Origin: Apostichopus japonicus
Lineage: Eukaryota > Echinodermata > Holothuroidea > Aspidochirotida > Stichopodidae
Assembly (NCBI RefSeq): GCF_037975245.1
Contig: NC_092570.1
Span: 15,677,001-15,741,000 of the forward strand
Length of the DNA: 64,000 nucleotides
Reading direction: 5' to 3'
Shown: one piece after another, positions 28,101 to 43,100 of the stretch
Layout: each line of letters begins with the position of its first letter
Numbering within the stretch: position 1 is the stretch's first letter
The notes under the pieces: model-generated
The model's database searches: none
What the model saw: the letters and a program-made list of their open reading frames with translations, nothing else
Told to the model about the DNA's origin: nothing
Made by a program: the position numbers and the translations under genes

Positions 28101-31100
28101 TATAATTTACTGAGATCGTCTGGCCTTGCAAGGTTCAATGTGTGTATGTGTACAGTGTGTATTACTTCCTTATATAAGTGAGTATAGAATATATGCCTGT
28201 ACATTGTTGTTGACCTTTGGTTGGTCTTAATGTGGAGGTACTTACTATCCTATATATATAAATATATATATATATATTCATGCTGTACATGTTTCCTTGT
28301 TCCTTGTCTCAAGTGGAAACAAACATGTGGGCATGCTGTTGACTTTGGCAGTGGAATTTAGGAACTTACGATACAGTAGCTGAAAAGCAAAACTGTAGGA
28401 CGTCACAGCTCATACCTGCAAGAAATGTAAATAATTAGATAAAATCCAAAACAAATAGGGTAATGTACATACATACTTGTTGTTGAAAGGATGCCACTAG
28501 AGAATTGGGTTTATTGCTCATGTCTCTGTATATGGGTACTGTAAAGACTATAATACCGTCAATAAACTAATTAGAACTTTGTATGGAGGGATCGACCCCA
28601 ATACCCGAGGTTTTCAGATATACTACGATCCATTCTCGCATCCACACCCCCCCCCCCCCCCCGTATGCACCTACCAACATCCACCCACCCTCCATCCCAT
28701 TACAACAAACCAACTACTGTACCATAGATCATTCAAAGAGTTGCAAAATGGAAATGAAACATTTTTCAAATTTCAGTGCACACATGGCACTAATATTTCC
28801 AGGTATTTCTAGCAAATTCTTTGACAAAGCACACAAAATCATGTGGAATGACATGCATTTCCTATTTATTTGTTCTTCTTCACATTAGAAGTTGTAGGCT
28901 AACTCTATGTAGGTGAAAATAACTTTGAAAAAAACAAAAAAAAGGTTCAGCTTTTCACTGAAACATTGCAACCAACTCATTTCCTTCAAGGAAATATTGG
29001 TTCAGATTCTTTCCTGCTCTTGTTGAGAGTTTAAACAAGCAGGTTTGGTACAGTTCAATTTGATCGTATCTCTGATTACTTCCTTCTTATGGTTTCCCTA
29101 TGTACAATTACCCTTATCCACCTATCACATTTCTGCATATTTAAGCTTGTACCCAGTTGTATAAGATAACATACCTCAAGAGTTTCAAAGGGCAACTCTT
29201 GTGGACATGTAAAGTCTCTGTGTTTTTTAGGTATATAAATGTTACGCTCTGATAAACCTGGTATCTTTTGCCCTTTAACAAATAACACAGTACACTACTG
29301 GATGTATATATGCATATATAAGACCAGGAAGGTTGAACTAGCATTTGTTACTGACCAGTAACAGACCAGTAACAAATGCTACTTAATGCTAGTTTACAGA
29401 GTAAACAACTTGAAGGAAGGCATGGCAGGCACTAATTGACCACTTTTAAATCAATGGGATCTAGCAACTTAAAGGTATGCTGTGTTGGCCCCAAATATGC
29501 TAGATATTCAAGTATGGTAACCTTTGGTCAGATTCTTAAACTGTTTTTATTACAACCTTTGAGGAAATTTTCATCACTGGGACATGCAGACATCGTGTGT
29601 GTTCCTTAAAAAAAGTCTGAGAACAATTTGGAGAGTACAGACCTCCAGGAAAGTATTTTTTGAAAACTTGTAGCAATTATAGCATGCTATAATTTGGGGC
29701 CTGTACTGACTACCTTTAAGGCTGTCTATATCCAAGAAGTTGCAACTTCTTTGGGAGGTGAAGAATTTCTTCTCATTTTCTCATCTTAAATAACTGCATA
29801 TTGCACTGTGTGCATACATGAATATTACATGGTTTTGTATACATCTACAGAAACTACCATACTCGTCTTTGCACTTAAGTGTAATTTATTTGGCCATTTT
29901 CTGTAGTACAGTACTTGGCTATGGAATGGCATCTCGATTATTTCCCTCGGTAAAAGTTGTATATTTTCGCTCAGAGATTTTAATTCAAACATCACAGAAG
30001 AGAAAGCAAAGAAAGAAATACGTCACATGTATGCAGATTCACGTTTATTCCGAATTAAACGTTTACACAATTGAAAGTACTCTCCTGTCTCTTCCCTCTC
30101 TCCTTCTCCTTCTCCTCCCCCCATCCCTCTTCTTCACGTTCCTCCCCAACCCCTCCCTTTCCCTCCCTCTTCACTGTCCCCTTCCACCTCTCTGTTTCCT
30201 CACCCCCTCTCCCTAACTCCTCCCCTTCATTTCCTCCATCCATCTCACCCATCTCCTCTCCACCCAAGCATATATACCATACAGCATGTCATTAAAGGAT
30301 TTGATTGTGAAATTCTTGTATATCTTGAAATTTATAGAGAACATTACCCTGTAAGTTGTAAAAGAAAACTACTGACCTCAGATTGCACAAGATCAGTTTA
30401 ACCGGATTAGTTAAATAGAAGTTGTGGTAAAATAGCACTTTACCCTCTAGTGTGAGCAGTGGAGTAACTGGTCAAACACAATACATTATGTCAAGTATGT
30501 TATGGTTGAGAACATTAGGATTCTAAAGATATGAGTATTTCATAATAGATACTGCAGTGCACCTCACCCATTCATATTGAATGATTTAATAACAAGTGGC
30601 TCACACCCGATAAATTAATTTTCCAGATATCGATTTTGTTCAAATCCGCCGTAACCATTCAAATCTTCTAAAGATGGACGACTATTTTCTCCTCTCAGTT
30701 TTGAACGTTAGTTATTGATCGATCGCCTGTGCCTTTTATTCAAATCTGTGTCTAGTTAGATCATACTTTCTTAATTTTTTACCTAATTTTTTATTAAATG
30801 TCTGTTATTATTGCAAGAAACAGTATAGCTATAATTATTATTATACTTCAATATTTGTGAGTTTTATTCCTGGGGGTCCAGTAGTGCTTCTGTGACCACT
30901 ATGTTTTGCCTTTTCTATGTATTAACACAGGAGCATTCTTACTTTGACTCGAGACATTTCTCTGCCCTGGGGTTACTACTTATATCCTTTCATTACTGTT
31001 ATTACAACTTGCCTCATCTTCTCCTGCTTTTATGGGGTAAGTCATGTGATTAATCATGTGACATGATTTCTCAGGACCATGGGGACACAGTGCATGAGCA

Positions 31101-34100
31101 TTTGCCTTATCTCAAACAAAAGAAATTTAAAAAAATTTCTACCATTTCTGGAATCTTTGATGTCTGACTCTTGTTCAAAAGACAAATTGAAAAATGGCTT
31201 TGACCATGAACAGAGGCAAATAAGATTTAGATTTTGGAAATGGAGAAATTCGCTGAAAACTTTCTCACAATTGTTGACCTAATTTGTATGTTAGGTCTTT
31301 TTGACAAATTTTTGCAATGAATGTAATTCATTCTTTCAATGATAATGAACATGGTTTCATTCACTAAGCCCCTCATAAAACCTGAGAAACTCATGACCTT
31401 ATAAAGAGCTAATTTCCCTCCTAAAGACAGTCCTGGCTTGAAGAAGAATCAAAGCAGAGTGAATGTTGCATATATCTGAAAAGTTTCAAAACTATGATAT
31501 CCAGAAATAATGTCTTAATAAATTGATGCAAATTCATGCAAATGCATTTATAGTTAAAGTTCTCTGTGCTCACGGCCCTCTGAAATCTCTTATCGATAAA
31601 GACCAGTCTAAAAAGAGACTTGTCAATATTGTGTGATACCTTATTCAGTAATCAATACAAATGACGAAAATTTCAAATCAAAGTCTAAAAAAATGACAAA
31701 CTTTTGATATCAGGAAAACAAAAATGTCCCTGTTTGAAATTCTCTTCAAGTTATTAACAGATTGCGCTGTCTTTGGGGTATGGTAAATTAACTGTTTTTT
31801 AAATGAATGAATTTGTTTACGATTTCGCTTCGATTTCTTTTTAAGACATTCCGTCCTTTTTCTCCTCTTTTTTTGTTTTTTTGAATGTCGTGTAGGTTTA
31901 CGATAACATTGGTGCCAAACAGCTTGCCTTTACCATATCTCATCTATTTCTATACATTCCTATCTGTGATCATATTGTGCCTGCTATTACCTGCTATATT
32001 TGGGGTAAGTGTCACCCTAACAGACTTTATGTCTTCCTTTCGATCGTACCGATTTGTCGCAAGGGATCTGTTAAGAGAGTAGTAGTAGTATAGTCTATCC
32101 ATACACTCGACACACGAAAGAGAAATTAGATACATTCTTAGCGCATTCTGGCAACGATTTCTGTTCAATTCCTCGAAGCCTGCTGTTTCTCGAGAAACGT
32201 TCGATCAAAGGTTTAGAATACGTTTTGCACCGAAAGTTGAAGTTGAAGTAAACAAGTGTGATGTCATTGATGCATAGCCATGAAAAAGAAAAAAATGTTT
32301 TCGTTGTCATGAAAATTTAAGCCAGTTATCTACTTTAAAAGTGTAAGCATTGATCAGAATATGAAAACACTTATTTTGATTTTTATCTCATTTGAGCTCA
32401 ACAGCGTTCACTATTCCACTAAGTGAAAGTTAAATTTGGGCCTCTGTTTGATTTAAGTTCCTAACAGTATATTGTAAAATAAAGGGGTGGGGGGGGGGAA
32501 TTGTAGGGTCGCATCATTGTGTATCTATGTAGATCATCACATCACACATGGTTACTTACAAAATATGACAGCTTGAACCAGCAATATATAAGGAAACCTG
32601 CTTAGAGGTACCAAATTACCAAACATTTACGATAAACTTTTACAGGCCAAAAATAAAATTTAGAAAAAAGTTTAGGTGGCCCTTGAAAAAATGTCAAAAT
32701 TCCAAGCCAGGAGATGTTTCTGAATTTTTTTAATTTCTGAGTATCTAGGTTAGAATCTTCTAATTAATAGCAATTTGTAGGAATCATTGGAAATGTATCA
32801 TTGATGTCCTCCCCTTCTCCCCTTCCAATTCTTCGACATGTAGGAAAGGCAAGTGTATAGTTTGGCGCTTCTTCCAAATATCTTCTTTCAAGATATCTTC
32901 CAAAATTCCCAGCAATTGATTCATTTTCCTTTTTGTTTGCCAATCTATGAACTTTAGACTTTTTTTTTTCTCGCAGCATATACTATATTTAGTTTCCTTT
33001 CTCAACCTCATTTAGTTATATAATTAATTCAACCAAAATAATTCAGAAAATGTTTGTATCATAATTTAACTAGATACTATACTGTACAAGTTAAAGAGTA
33101 TTGTTGGCTCTTTCAAATGATTAACCTATCTTTGAGTTCTTTCCCCCCTCCCTTCTTTTTCTTGTCTTGAGACCAAAAAGCCTATGAACCAGGGTCATTT
33201 TTCATAGAAAATGCAGTCCATGGTCCCAAAAAATTTGCAAAAAGTCATCAGTATTAGTCCAAAGTTATTTGCATGCTTAAAATTTTGAGAAAATTCACAA
33301 AAGTTACCTTCTGGAAGGATTGGTCCTTCCAAGTTAATCTCAGACCATTTTTTCACCACAAAATCTAATTTTTGGTTCGGCATTTGCCACTACCATTTGG
33401 TTTTGAATTGCATTCTCTTGGGGTGAATTACTAAACCTCCATTCGTTCTCTACGCAGATTGCAAAATTCATTCGAGATAGAAGGAGACTTCGGCGGATAC
33501 GCCTTTCCAAGGATCATTTGAAGAAACTGCCAATTATCAAATTCAAAAAAGGTTAGTAGTAAATTCTTGACACTTCGAGGAGCTTTAAAACATTAAATCG
33601 ATTGAAATAAGTTTCATGGATCGTATAGATGACATAGGTTCGAGTCGGGTCGATCCATATCGACCGTTATCTTTTATTTGCATATAAAATTCTGGACAGA
33701 ACGTTGTTATCACCCGTCAAGTCATTGTCAGTAAGTGCCAGCTGGTTGTAATGTAATGTAAATGTAATGTAATGTAATGTAAATAAAATCTTATATAGCG
33801 CACTACGCGCGATGCATCTGTGCGCTTTACAAACAAACTAGAAAATACAATGCCATAAAACAATAAAAAGAAAAAACAGTAAATACAAAATACCAACTAC
33901 AGAAATATACAGGACTATGAGAACGAAAAACTAATAAAAGTACTGGTGCAGCGAAAAGCGATAAAACAGATTGACTACAAAAACTACAAGCTGGTTGCAC
34001 CCTTTTGGGTGAAGGAGTTCACATTCTGGAGGGGAACTAGGTACAAAGTACCTTAGGTGTAAAGCTATATGTTGTTAAAAATTGCACCGTTTATGGTTCG

Positions 34101-37100
34101 AGAATGATTTGATTTTAAATGCAAAAAAAACTGTCATTGGTTTCCAGGTGAGGAGAGATACGACGTTTGCGCTATATGCTTAGACGAGTACGAGGAAGGG
34201 CACAAACTCCGAGTACTGCCATGTAACCACGGTGAGTTAATTTTGTACATCCCGATGGAATGCTTAAAGGCCTCACTCACTAGATATGACAATGTTCTGA
34301 AACATGGTGTGTGGTGATATTCTAAGTGATTTGTATAGATTTCAATTTTTCCTAACGATTCTGTGGATAAGTGGATGATGCAGGGATGATGTGGTCAGGA
34401 ATACTTGAGTGTTGGGCGGATTTGTGCGGTAGTGAGATCCAAGTCCTGGGGGAGGGGTCTCTGGGGTGGGGCATCCCCTTTCCCTTTGGAAATGTTTTGC
34501 AAATGAAGTATGCTTAGATGGCAAATGGTGCAATCTTTTACCTATTCTGGGGCTAACTTCGGTGCCATCGAAAAATGTGCCTGGCAGATATGGTTAAAAT
34601 ACTGTTTGTGATGGGGGGCATTCAGAAGTGCCGGGCGCAGCCGCCCGGCATGACCACATCCCTGGCTGTTGTTAGTGTATGTTCATTGTTTCTGTAAAGT
34701 GATATCTACATGATTTCTTTCACGTGATTTGTTTACACTAATATTAAACTTGACTTTACAAAACTATGTAACTTTAGATGATGTTTTTCAATGATCTCTT
34801 CTTCGCAAGTATACTGGTAATGTAGTACTAGGTAATATGTTCCGTGCTGTATTATAATCTCCACCTAACAACAATAAACATATATCTGCTTACCACATCC
34901 ACACATCAGTCAAAAGTATCAATGTTATCCTGTTAACAGTTATATGATCTTTGAGACTATCATCACCATCATACAGGGCAAATTTTTGGGGTTCAAATAT
35001 GTTTTCCAGCCAGCAAAAACAATTTTGGGACCATGTAGGCACAAAATTTAATTGGGCCTAATATTTTGGGAGGACCCAAAATATTAATATTGCAATAACT
35101 CTGCAATACATAGATTTGTGTCTATATTCCACATAGGAAGACATGAATGGCTTAAAACACTACATGTTTAAGCATCGTAAGCACTAAACGTGTGTAGCTT
35201 AAGATTTAAATAATATTGAATTATAGTGGAGTGTAACATTCAAATTAATCTTAATATGCTCTACAACAGAACATTTTGAGATGAACACTTTTTACCGATA
35301 TCATCAGGGTTTACATCTATTTTGTGTTTTTTTTTTTCTGGTAACCTGTTCTACGGTAAGGTCTAATAAACCCATGTGTGTTTGCTTAAACTATATTTCA
35401 GGTTCAAATATGTTAAACCCGAAAGTACTAACCGAGCAATAACATCTGCAGACTTTTAATCCTATCGGTGCTGGATATTTCCCTGTGGATTATCCAACAA
35501 CAGCTTTCACAATCTGTGGTGAATTAATTAGTAATTGAAATTGAAATAGTTAATCACTATCTTACCATCTCCTATCTCTTTGGACTTAAATAACCATTTA
35601 AGGTTGTACAGGTCTCTGAAGTCTCCAAAGTTTCATTTTGAAATCCTGTTGAATATTCTATGAATATTCATTGCCATACCATTGTTTCACCTTACTAACA
35701 CAGTTAGACATTTTTTGTTTTGTTTTTGCAAGTTCATCCAAAGAAAAACGCATAATTTCCATGAACAAGAAAATGTGTTTCTTTTACTTAAGTCCTTCCT
35801 TCACAAAGAAGAACAAGCCCTTTTGATGTTGGGAAGGAGGGGAATGACTACTTTGATATTTGTCAATGTCATAAATATTCATCTATGGTGTAAAACCTGA
35901 CATTTGAATACTGAATATTCATGGCAACCATATAAAGCATTTACCTTTTTGAAAGTGTATATATCCATATTCATTTTCTGGGGACTGTATCACTTTCATT
36001 TTGCTGAAATGTCCTGTGGATGCTAATTTTAGCTTATAAATATGTTACTAGTATAACTCACACTTAGCAGGAAGCATATATATTACTATCAAAGATGGTT
36101 ACATATTTTTGTCTGCTTGCAACTTTTAAAGAAGTTTTTTTATTTTTTTATTTTTGAGTTGTTTTAAAGTTATTAGGTTTTGCCCTAATCTGGCCCGGTG
36201 GCCTCTTTCTTATCCGAAGGAGATGGAAACCGAGTAATGAGTTAAGTTGACAGTTAGTCTAACCCTTCACTTCCTGACTTTTTGCATTTGAAGGAAATAC
36301 TCTTGCACCAAATAACAGCTTGATTATCAGCATGGGATATGATTTAGTTGAAATTGATGAATGTATGCAATGAAATTATCATCAAAACCTTTTTTTTTTA
36401 AATGGACTTTACAACTGACTGCCATTTCCTGGGTAGATAGAATTTCTACATGCTGGCCTCTTTATGATGCATGCTTATGTGTACTGTAGATCATTTCCCC
36501 TAGATCACAAACATTCCATTTAAGTAGTAGAATACTTTTAAGCATCTTTAGACAGTTTTTGAATATCTTTGACTGAAATTCATTATATTGTACTGTAGCT
36601 TTGTCAACGTTTTTTGAGGTGTTTTTCTTCAGAATTAGTAGATTTTGAAGGTGGTAGTGGCCCAAATTGCAGCTGTACTGCTAAGAAATATCACGTTTTG
36701 CAGGTTTAGTAGTCAGGAATATTTATGCTTCGAGGGGAAAGAGGTAAATGTTGTGGGTCGTAAAATGTCAAAAGTTGTCATTTTTATGGGTTTCTCGATC
36801 ATGTGCTTTCACTGCCTAGTAAATTCCTAAAGTTCCTAAATCTAGAACACTTATTGATTCGCATTCTGCACAGTGCTAGTTAGTAATAACCTATAAATAT
36901 CAAGGTGTTTCCGCATGATGCATGGACTCCAAATTCAGGCAGTTTACTGGTTAAATGCCGGTGGAATTTTGCTGTTTGCCAGTAGGATTAAATAGTAAAT
37001 GGCAGCGGTCCTATTGCTCAGCAATGTTGCCAGTTTCTTATGAGGGGAATTGGACAGACCAGTTTTATTCTTTCACCTCCGGCTAATCCATGAGTTCAAA

Positions 37101-40100
37101 GAACGTGGCGAGATTTGATGAGAGGAATTGGACCGACCAGTTTTATTTTTCACGTTGGCTAATCCGTCAGTTTGAGGAACGCTGCGAGGTTTGGTCCAGT
37201 ACTTCTTTAATCGTTTGAAAAATGAAATAAAACGAAAGTAATTATTTATGGAAGATTAAATCTTAATAGGGAAATAGATAGAGTTGGACCACTAAATAGA
37301 TGAATATAATAATACTCAAAGTATGCCATTAACAACAAAGAAGTCATTTTCATTTTCAATTTTAATTCTCTAACAAACAGTAGCAGGAAGCCAGAACATT
37401 TTTGTTTAGTCTCGTATCGGCTTCCGTAACCACTCGTTTTGAATCCGGATAATGGCCTGTTTTTAAAAAAAAAAAATGCAGTCTGCATCAGTCACCTATT
37501 GTCTCTCAAAAGAGCGTAAGTGTTTGTGACGATTACGACGATAAAGGTAGAATTTGAGTGATACAATAACAATTCTCAGTGGTCTAATATTATGAAATAG
37601 GTTCTTGTTTTCAAAGCTTGATTGGATACTGTATAATAAGAGAAGTAAGAGTATAAAGTGGCAATTTCATTAGCGACCAAAAACAAGGCGGGGGGGGGGG
37701 CAAACAGCTGTGGCTTGGAAGGAATCTCTCTGCTATATATAGATGAACAAGGGACGAAATAGTTTTAGAGAATTGATTAGCAATAATTGCTCGACAATTC
37801 TTGGAAATAGCAATTAGCATTAGCAGGTACTGCATCTTTTGCTAATCAAAGGTAATATTGATTAGCAACTGGCAATTCTTGGGTAGCAAATTGCTATGCG
37901 AACCCAGTTATTTCGTCCATTGATGAAGATGTCTGGGAAAGAAATTACGTTCAAAAAAAAATTTTTAGTGAAAATTTTTAATGATGCTTCAAATTACCTC
38001 AAAGTTTTGTAAAGCATTTAAATGGAGTATCAGATTTTCCCCAAAGTTGACAGAATGGGAAGGGGCTCTGCAGTGTTTGCAAAAACCCTCTTAAAATTCA
38101 TGTCTTTCCATAGTTTTGTTTGTGAATTTGCAGTCTGTTTCCAAATATTTAGAAGTAACAGATTGTGTATAGAACATGTCACCTCATCTTTAAGGCTCAG
38201 CCTACATGGTAGCACTGGATATTGTGAAAATCTAACTTTTAATGATATAAATGTTTCAAGTAGACCTGAAGTACAGAACGGATGATGGCTGTTTGTAAAT
38301 GCTTCCTTTCGTTCTGCTAGAATTTCCTCTTGAAGTTCCACATTCTTCAAGAAAGTAGCAGATGTGTTTTCCAGTCCCCCCCCCCCCTGCTCAATAGTTA
38401 AACCCTTTGACAATGGCTTAGATTCTGTGGGGTATTAATCTTCTTAACAGTCACTCTCATGTTTTATTCTATTTTCTTTAGGGATTAATGTATTCGTAGA
38501 GATCATGACCTCCTTTCCACAAGACTTCCTTCAATCCGATAAACCGTGATAACACTTCATTACGGATGTTCTAAGAAAAATTGTTTTCCACTAATAATGA
38601 TGAAGTCTCCGCTGTATTAAAATAGTATTGATCGTTCTGCTAGTACGGATCAGTGTGCATCATACTGAAAGAGGCAATCGCTTTCTGAGCAGTACAAGTG
38701 TTTATAATTTAGGAGGGTATATAATCAGTCAAACATGTGGGGTGAGGGAATGGGATGGGGTACAGTAGGTGCGCACATATGACCTTCCTTAGAAGTAGAT
38801 AATTTATTCAAGTGTGTTGGAATTTAAAATCAAGGTTGTACTGACTTTTTCGAGAGTTCTATTCATGAAAGTTATATGAAGAAGAAATGGATGTCTCCTT
38901 GTGGCTGACTTTAGCTGCTCTGAAACCTGTGCAACACAGACGTACTTGGCCATACTTGTGTCGTTAGCCTTAATTTGCAAGAAGATCAATTGAGGTCCAC
39001 AACATGTGGGAATATCAAAGCAAAAACAGGCTTTTGCTTAAGAAGATGTCACTTTTGCAACCATTTCTTGAATGACACTGTAATTCTTATTTTTTTATGT
39101 GTTTTTATTCAAGGAGACCCAATTAAACCCAGTTATGTATTATTGATCTATCTTCATATGTGATCAAGATGGTGAGGTATTAATGTGAGGTTTTTGAGTG
39201 GGTGGGTGGGTTTTTAGCGAGAGTTATGGGTAGGGAAAGGTGGGAAAGTCCTGGCAGGGGTGGGGAGGTTTTGAGTGAGTTCAGGGTTTTTCTTTTTTCC
39301 TCTTCTTTATTGTTCGTTTCTTGTTTAGAGACATATATTTATGTATATTTTAAAGGTTAAGCATTCGGAGTGCTCTACTCGTAGGTTTTTAGAGCACTTC
39401 CTTTCACAAGTTTTTGTATCTCTGTTACTATATGTCTTATTATCACCTGAATATTGTGATAAAACAAATAAATAAATAAATGAAAATGAAATGGCACTGT
39501 CACGAAGGATGTCCCCAAACGGCTAAGAGTAATCTTCTTCCATTCGGGGAGATTTCACAGATTTGATGTGTCATCCTCCTTCTCACACAGAAAGGTTGAA
39601 GACTCGGTCAAGACCTACTGCTGTAGTGTGACATCATCAAGCCCTATATATGTGCTTCAAGTTATTCTTACTTTTTGACTTTAATAATATTTATATTGCA
39701 ATGTTTATTTTCTTTGACAATGATGGTTTCTTACAATATTTATTTAAACTATTTGAAGCTGTTTACAAGATCTAATGGTGGGTATTGCCTGCAATGTTAA
39801 CAAACTACTGCCTTGAAAATATGAAAGGGAAAACAGAAGGAAGGGTTTTAAATCATATTGCCACTGTGGCAGATTTACATAATTACAGCGCCCAACACTG
39901 GATATTTAATCCTGGATGCCTCCAAAACGGAGCAAGATTTTCCTTAGCTGTTTGCGGGAGTTGTTCTTCATAATGATCTCTGCAACATAAGCCAGAGATA
40001 GTTAATGGGTTTATGTCCCTATGAAGGTGGATACTTGTCCCCCCTCCCCTCCCACCCTTCTCCAGTCTCCCCTGGTAGTGTCACTGTAATACATGTTAAC

Positions 40101-43100
40101 TCTGACTATTTTCTGTATATTTATGGAGTAGACATACCATAGACATACATTGATCAATAAACACCTTCAGTGAGAAGTACATAGCATGGTCAAAGGATAT
40201 CAAATACCAGTAACATTCATGTGGACAAATCTTTAGTTCTAAGCATGAATGCTGTCTGTGTTCATGGATTTACTGTAATCCCAAATTAAATCGGCCCCCA
40301 AATCCTATATAGAATTATATCAGTTACCACACTTTGCTCTGACTGGCATAAAAATATGACAAAATTAGCAGAAAAAGGGAATAAAAATCATTGTGAGAAA
40401 GGAAACATGCCTCTGTAAGTTGTTTTTTACCCTATGAAAGTTTCTCAGTGATATTTTGCAATGGGACATTAGAGAACTGTTTTGCCCTGAGGAAATCATG
40501 GAAATGATTCAGCTAAAAGAATTGCCGTAAACACAAGGAAGTAGAAACACACCTTCATACAGTACAGACATATTATGTATACAGTACTGTACTGTGTACA
40601 ACTCTGATGTACTGTACTACGACTGCAGTGTCTAGCCTTACAGTATGTATGCATGTACTGGAGTGTATCATTAGTTGACGGTGTAGCAGCTTAACCTACT
40701 ATAGGCTATGCACATGTGATTTCCTGCCTCCTTTAGGTGTGTTCAAGTTTTCCATGAAGACTTACTAGATCCATGTTTGAAGTATTATAAAGCTGTCATC
40801 CGTAAATCACACTTTAATCCACCTAGTCGTTACCATATGGCTAATTACATTAATAGCTCATCTAGGCGAGGCTCTTGAGTTACAGGGAGTCATTCTGACT
40901 GGGGCTATCAGTGCAGTATTAACATGTGGCAGGGCTATTATGTAACAATTGAAAAATTAGAGAGGGGGACAGCAAAATATTCCAACCTTCTATTCCTCTC
41001 CCCACCCCCCTTCTACACACCCCACCCCCCTTCTACACACACCCTTTTGCACATAAATATTTTTCCAGAAAAAAATTGCACCCTTGTTGGTAAATGAAGT
41101 GTGACAATCCAGAATCAATTAAATCTTTAGTTTTACCAACCAACAAATGGCATTTTGAACTTAGCTTTAAGTTATTAACTGTAAGTCAACACACAGTGAC
41201 CTAACTGAAATATCATAAACATAACTCTACTAGGTACAGTCATATTATCTTGATAAAAACTACCTAACTAGTTTTTGCAGTCCTGTATAATCATCTCTCC
41301 CATTAATTACCCAGGGAATTCTAAAGAATGGAAGATCAACAACATGCCAAACAGATGCACATTCTTTCAAAATTTCCAGTGATTGAGGGCTTCCAATTAG
41401 TGTGCATATCTGCGTACAGTATTCAACACTTTGAAATGATTAGCTACTCTGGTGACATTAGACAGTTGTAGTGAAATGCCAAAAACCATTCATGTGTTCT
41501 GTATGTACATTTAACTTCAATAATGCCATAGTGTACATACTATATGTTGTCATATGCATCAGTCTGTCTCCTAGGGTAGAGCAGGGCAAAGTTGACTTTA
41601 AGGGTAAGGGGAGGTTGTCAGGAGGATGGGGAAGGGTGAGGGGAGGTTATCAGGGAGGAGTAGGTTGTCAGGGAGGGTTAGGTTGACAGGAAGGGTGAGG
41701 GGAGGTTGTCAGGAAGGGTGAGGGGAGGTTGTCAGGGAGTAGAGGGTTGACAGGAGGATGAGGGGTAGGTTGTCAGGAAGGGTGAGGGAGGTTGCAAGGG
41801 AGGGGTAGGTTGACAGGAAGGCTGAGGGCAGGTTGTCAGCGAGGGGTAGTCAGAGGTTTTCAGGGTGGGGTAGGTTGACAGGAAGGGGGGAAGGTTGAGG
41901 TAGAAGGGAAGAAACTAAGCAAGTTCCACCTGGAGGAACTAGGGATAAAGGGAATACTTTAGAAGCAGTAAGAAATAATAACATAGTTTGAGACGATTAA
42001 TAAAATTGGGTCTTATCTCACATCTGCTCAAAATGCAATAGTTAATCCGTTTTATTTTATTTATTTTATTTTTTTAAATTATAAGTCCTTTGGATACTAT
42101 ATATATGCAAAGTCAAATATCTCTTTGATTATTTTCAAGGATATTTCAATAAACGCCAGACCTAGATTGGAGGCCTTGAATTTCAATACTCCCCTTGAGA
42201 GAAACAATAAATTAATTTTTAAAAAGCCCTTCAGGAGTGACTTCTCCTTCCTCCAGTTGGGAGTTTCTATGCCCATCTCCATCCTGTCACACTGAGCTAT
42301 CATTCAGTGAGATAGAAGTCCCCTGCACTGCCATCAACACATCACATTCTTCACATTCTCACTAATTGTTTGAATATCTCTGCAAAATATTTTTGAAGAG
42401 ATGAGATAATTGGTTGGATGGGATGGGATGCCTTCACACTACAGTTTCAACCTGGCAGATGAAGTAGGTACTGTACTGCAAGACCAATAATTCATATCAT
42501 CTCTGAATAAACTGTTTTGGTTCACTGTTGACAGTCTGTTGTATCAATGATTTGTGTTTATCCTTACTGTTTTAACCTAGTACAGTAGTAGACTGTATAC
42601 AAAATGAATGAAGCACTGTCTGTGTGGGGTGTACGTGTTGTGTGTATGTGCAGCAATGCAACATTTTCATTAGCAGTTCTGGGTAAGTCTTGGAATATTT
42701 GCTTTTAGGAGACCACAGGGGTGTGTGTAACTGACAGTGAATATCAAAACTTTAAAAATGCAAAAAAGTTGCTAGATCTTTCCCAAACCGTACAGTTGGA
42801 AGTTTTACCTAGCGTATATAATAATAATAATAAGCATGTTTGGATATGTACTGTACAGTAGCACTTCCCTGTTATTTTGTGCAGACTGCAACTTAACTGT
42901 GTTATGTTTTTGCAAAATACGGAAGAACTGATGCAAAGGGAAGTGCTCAGTTTCTTTGGAACAGGTTGTGACTTGTGAGAGAGTGAAACTAATTCTGTAT
43001 TTTGGTTTCATTTTCACTTTTGTGCCAGGAGGTGTGAGGAAGGGAAGTCTCAGTGTATAAACTCATCAATACATATAGTTCTTTTTCAAGAGTGTCAATC

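Larger units (their letters stand above)
8699..30930 (+). other. RNF13 intron 5 (about 22 kb)
   Basis: Long intron with no nested gene I can support. It holds interspersed repeats, poly-C runs, a tRNA-derived SINE head, an inverted-repeat element and a pyrimidine tract, listed separately. Stretches between those (for example 9860-11700, 11820-16080, 19700-23800, 25100-30070) contain only short chance frames. Confidence 0.75.

Noticed and set aside
30055-30295. Glu/Gly-rich minus and Ser/Pro-rich plus frames
   Set aside because: Translations of a polypyrimidine tract.
31885-32082. Exon 6b read as an independent small membrane protein starting at ATG 31885
   Set aside because: The frame is the same as the exon but the ATG lies before a good acceptor and the C-terminal part is intron beyond a perfect GTAAGT donor.
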